Shown here piece by piece: positions 5,065-5,126 of a DNA stretch of 5,126 nucleotides. The DNA is from Lachnospiraceae bacterium UBA6987 (GTDB lineage: Bacteria > Bacillota > Clostridia > Lachnospirales > Lachnospiraceae), in assembly GCA_002449955.1 (NCBI GenBank), contig DJYD01000063.1, forward strand, positions 3,058-8,183. The letters run 5' to 3'. The notes below the pieces were generated by a model. The model was not told the DNA's origin. It saw nothing but the letters and a program-made list of their open reading frames with translations, and ran no database searches. Each line of letters begins with the position of its first letter. Within the stretch, counting starts at the first letter, position 1. Made by a program: the position numbers and the translations under genes.

Positions 5065-5126
5065 CAGACCTTTTATTCTGAGGGCAACGCGCCTCTGTCC
5101 CTCATCCTGCTCCGCTTCCTCCCCTA
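5065..5126. other. Short tail after LacI-C, no recognisable gene
   Basis: Sixty-two bases follow the LacI-C stop. GAGGG (5080-5084) can pair with CCCTC (5099-5103) across a 14-base loop, but there is no T-run on either strand, so I do not call a terminator. The pyrimidine-rich end (5098-5126) could be the start of another feature cut off by the window edge. Confidence 0.4.

Noticed and set aside
5080..5103. Possible terminator hairpin GAGGG / CCCTC after LacI-C.
   Set aside because: Five-base stem with a long loop and no T-run on either strand; too weak to call.

Overview
The window looks like chromosome of an anaerobic Firmicute of class Clostridia, plausibly a gut Lachnospiraceae or Oscillospiraceae member. 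The reasons are strong AGGAGG-type ribosome sites before the genes, moderate GC with AT-rich control DNA, a YesL-family (DUF624) membrane protein, an LplB-type sugar permease, and several LacI-type regulators packed together. The genus cannot be fixed from this sequence.

Layout. Positions 1-116 (minus strand) are the first 38 codons of an LplB-type ABC sugar permease that runs off the left edge. Positions 117-412 are a divergent control region with a promoter for each direction. On the plus strand follow a LacI-type regulator (413-1438, here LacI-A), a YesL-family membrane protein (1470-2159), a single-pass membrane protein with an exported domain reminiscent of solute-binding proteins (2156-2893, overlapping yesL by 4 bases), and a second, unrelated LacI-type regulator (2930-3916, LacI-B). 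No terminator is visible between these four, so they are probably one operon. A short control region (3917-4029) with its own promoter precedes a third LacI-type regulator (4030-5064, LacI-C), a close paralogue of LacI-A. The last 62 bases hold no recognisable gene.

How it may work together. This appears to be the regulatory and accessory end of a carbohydrate-uptake locus. LacI-A and LacI-C have identical recognition helices and share promoter architecture. A dyad of the form TGTA-N3-TACA, perfect at two promoters and degraded at the third, overlaps the -10 box of all three promoters, so the two paralogues may compete for the same operators while sensing different or related sugars. LacI-B has a different recognition helix and probably reads another site. 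A second repeated motif, GCAWTTGCA, occurs four times in the divergent region and may belong to that or another regulator.

The most notable signals are the shared promoter dyad, the four GCAWTTGCA copies, the paralogue pair with a central patch of unusually low synonymous divergence (possible gene conversion), the missing canonical hinge helix in LacI-A and LacI-C, and the YesL plus anchored-domain gene pair inside a regulator cluster. No wholly new system is evident; these are refinements of a sugar-responsive locus.
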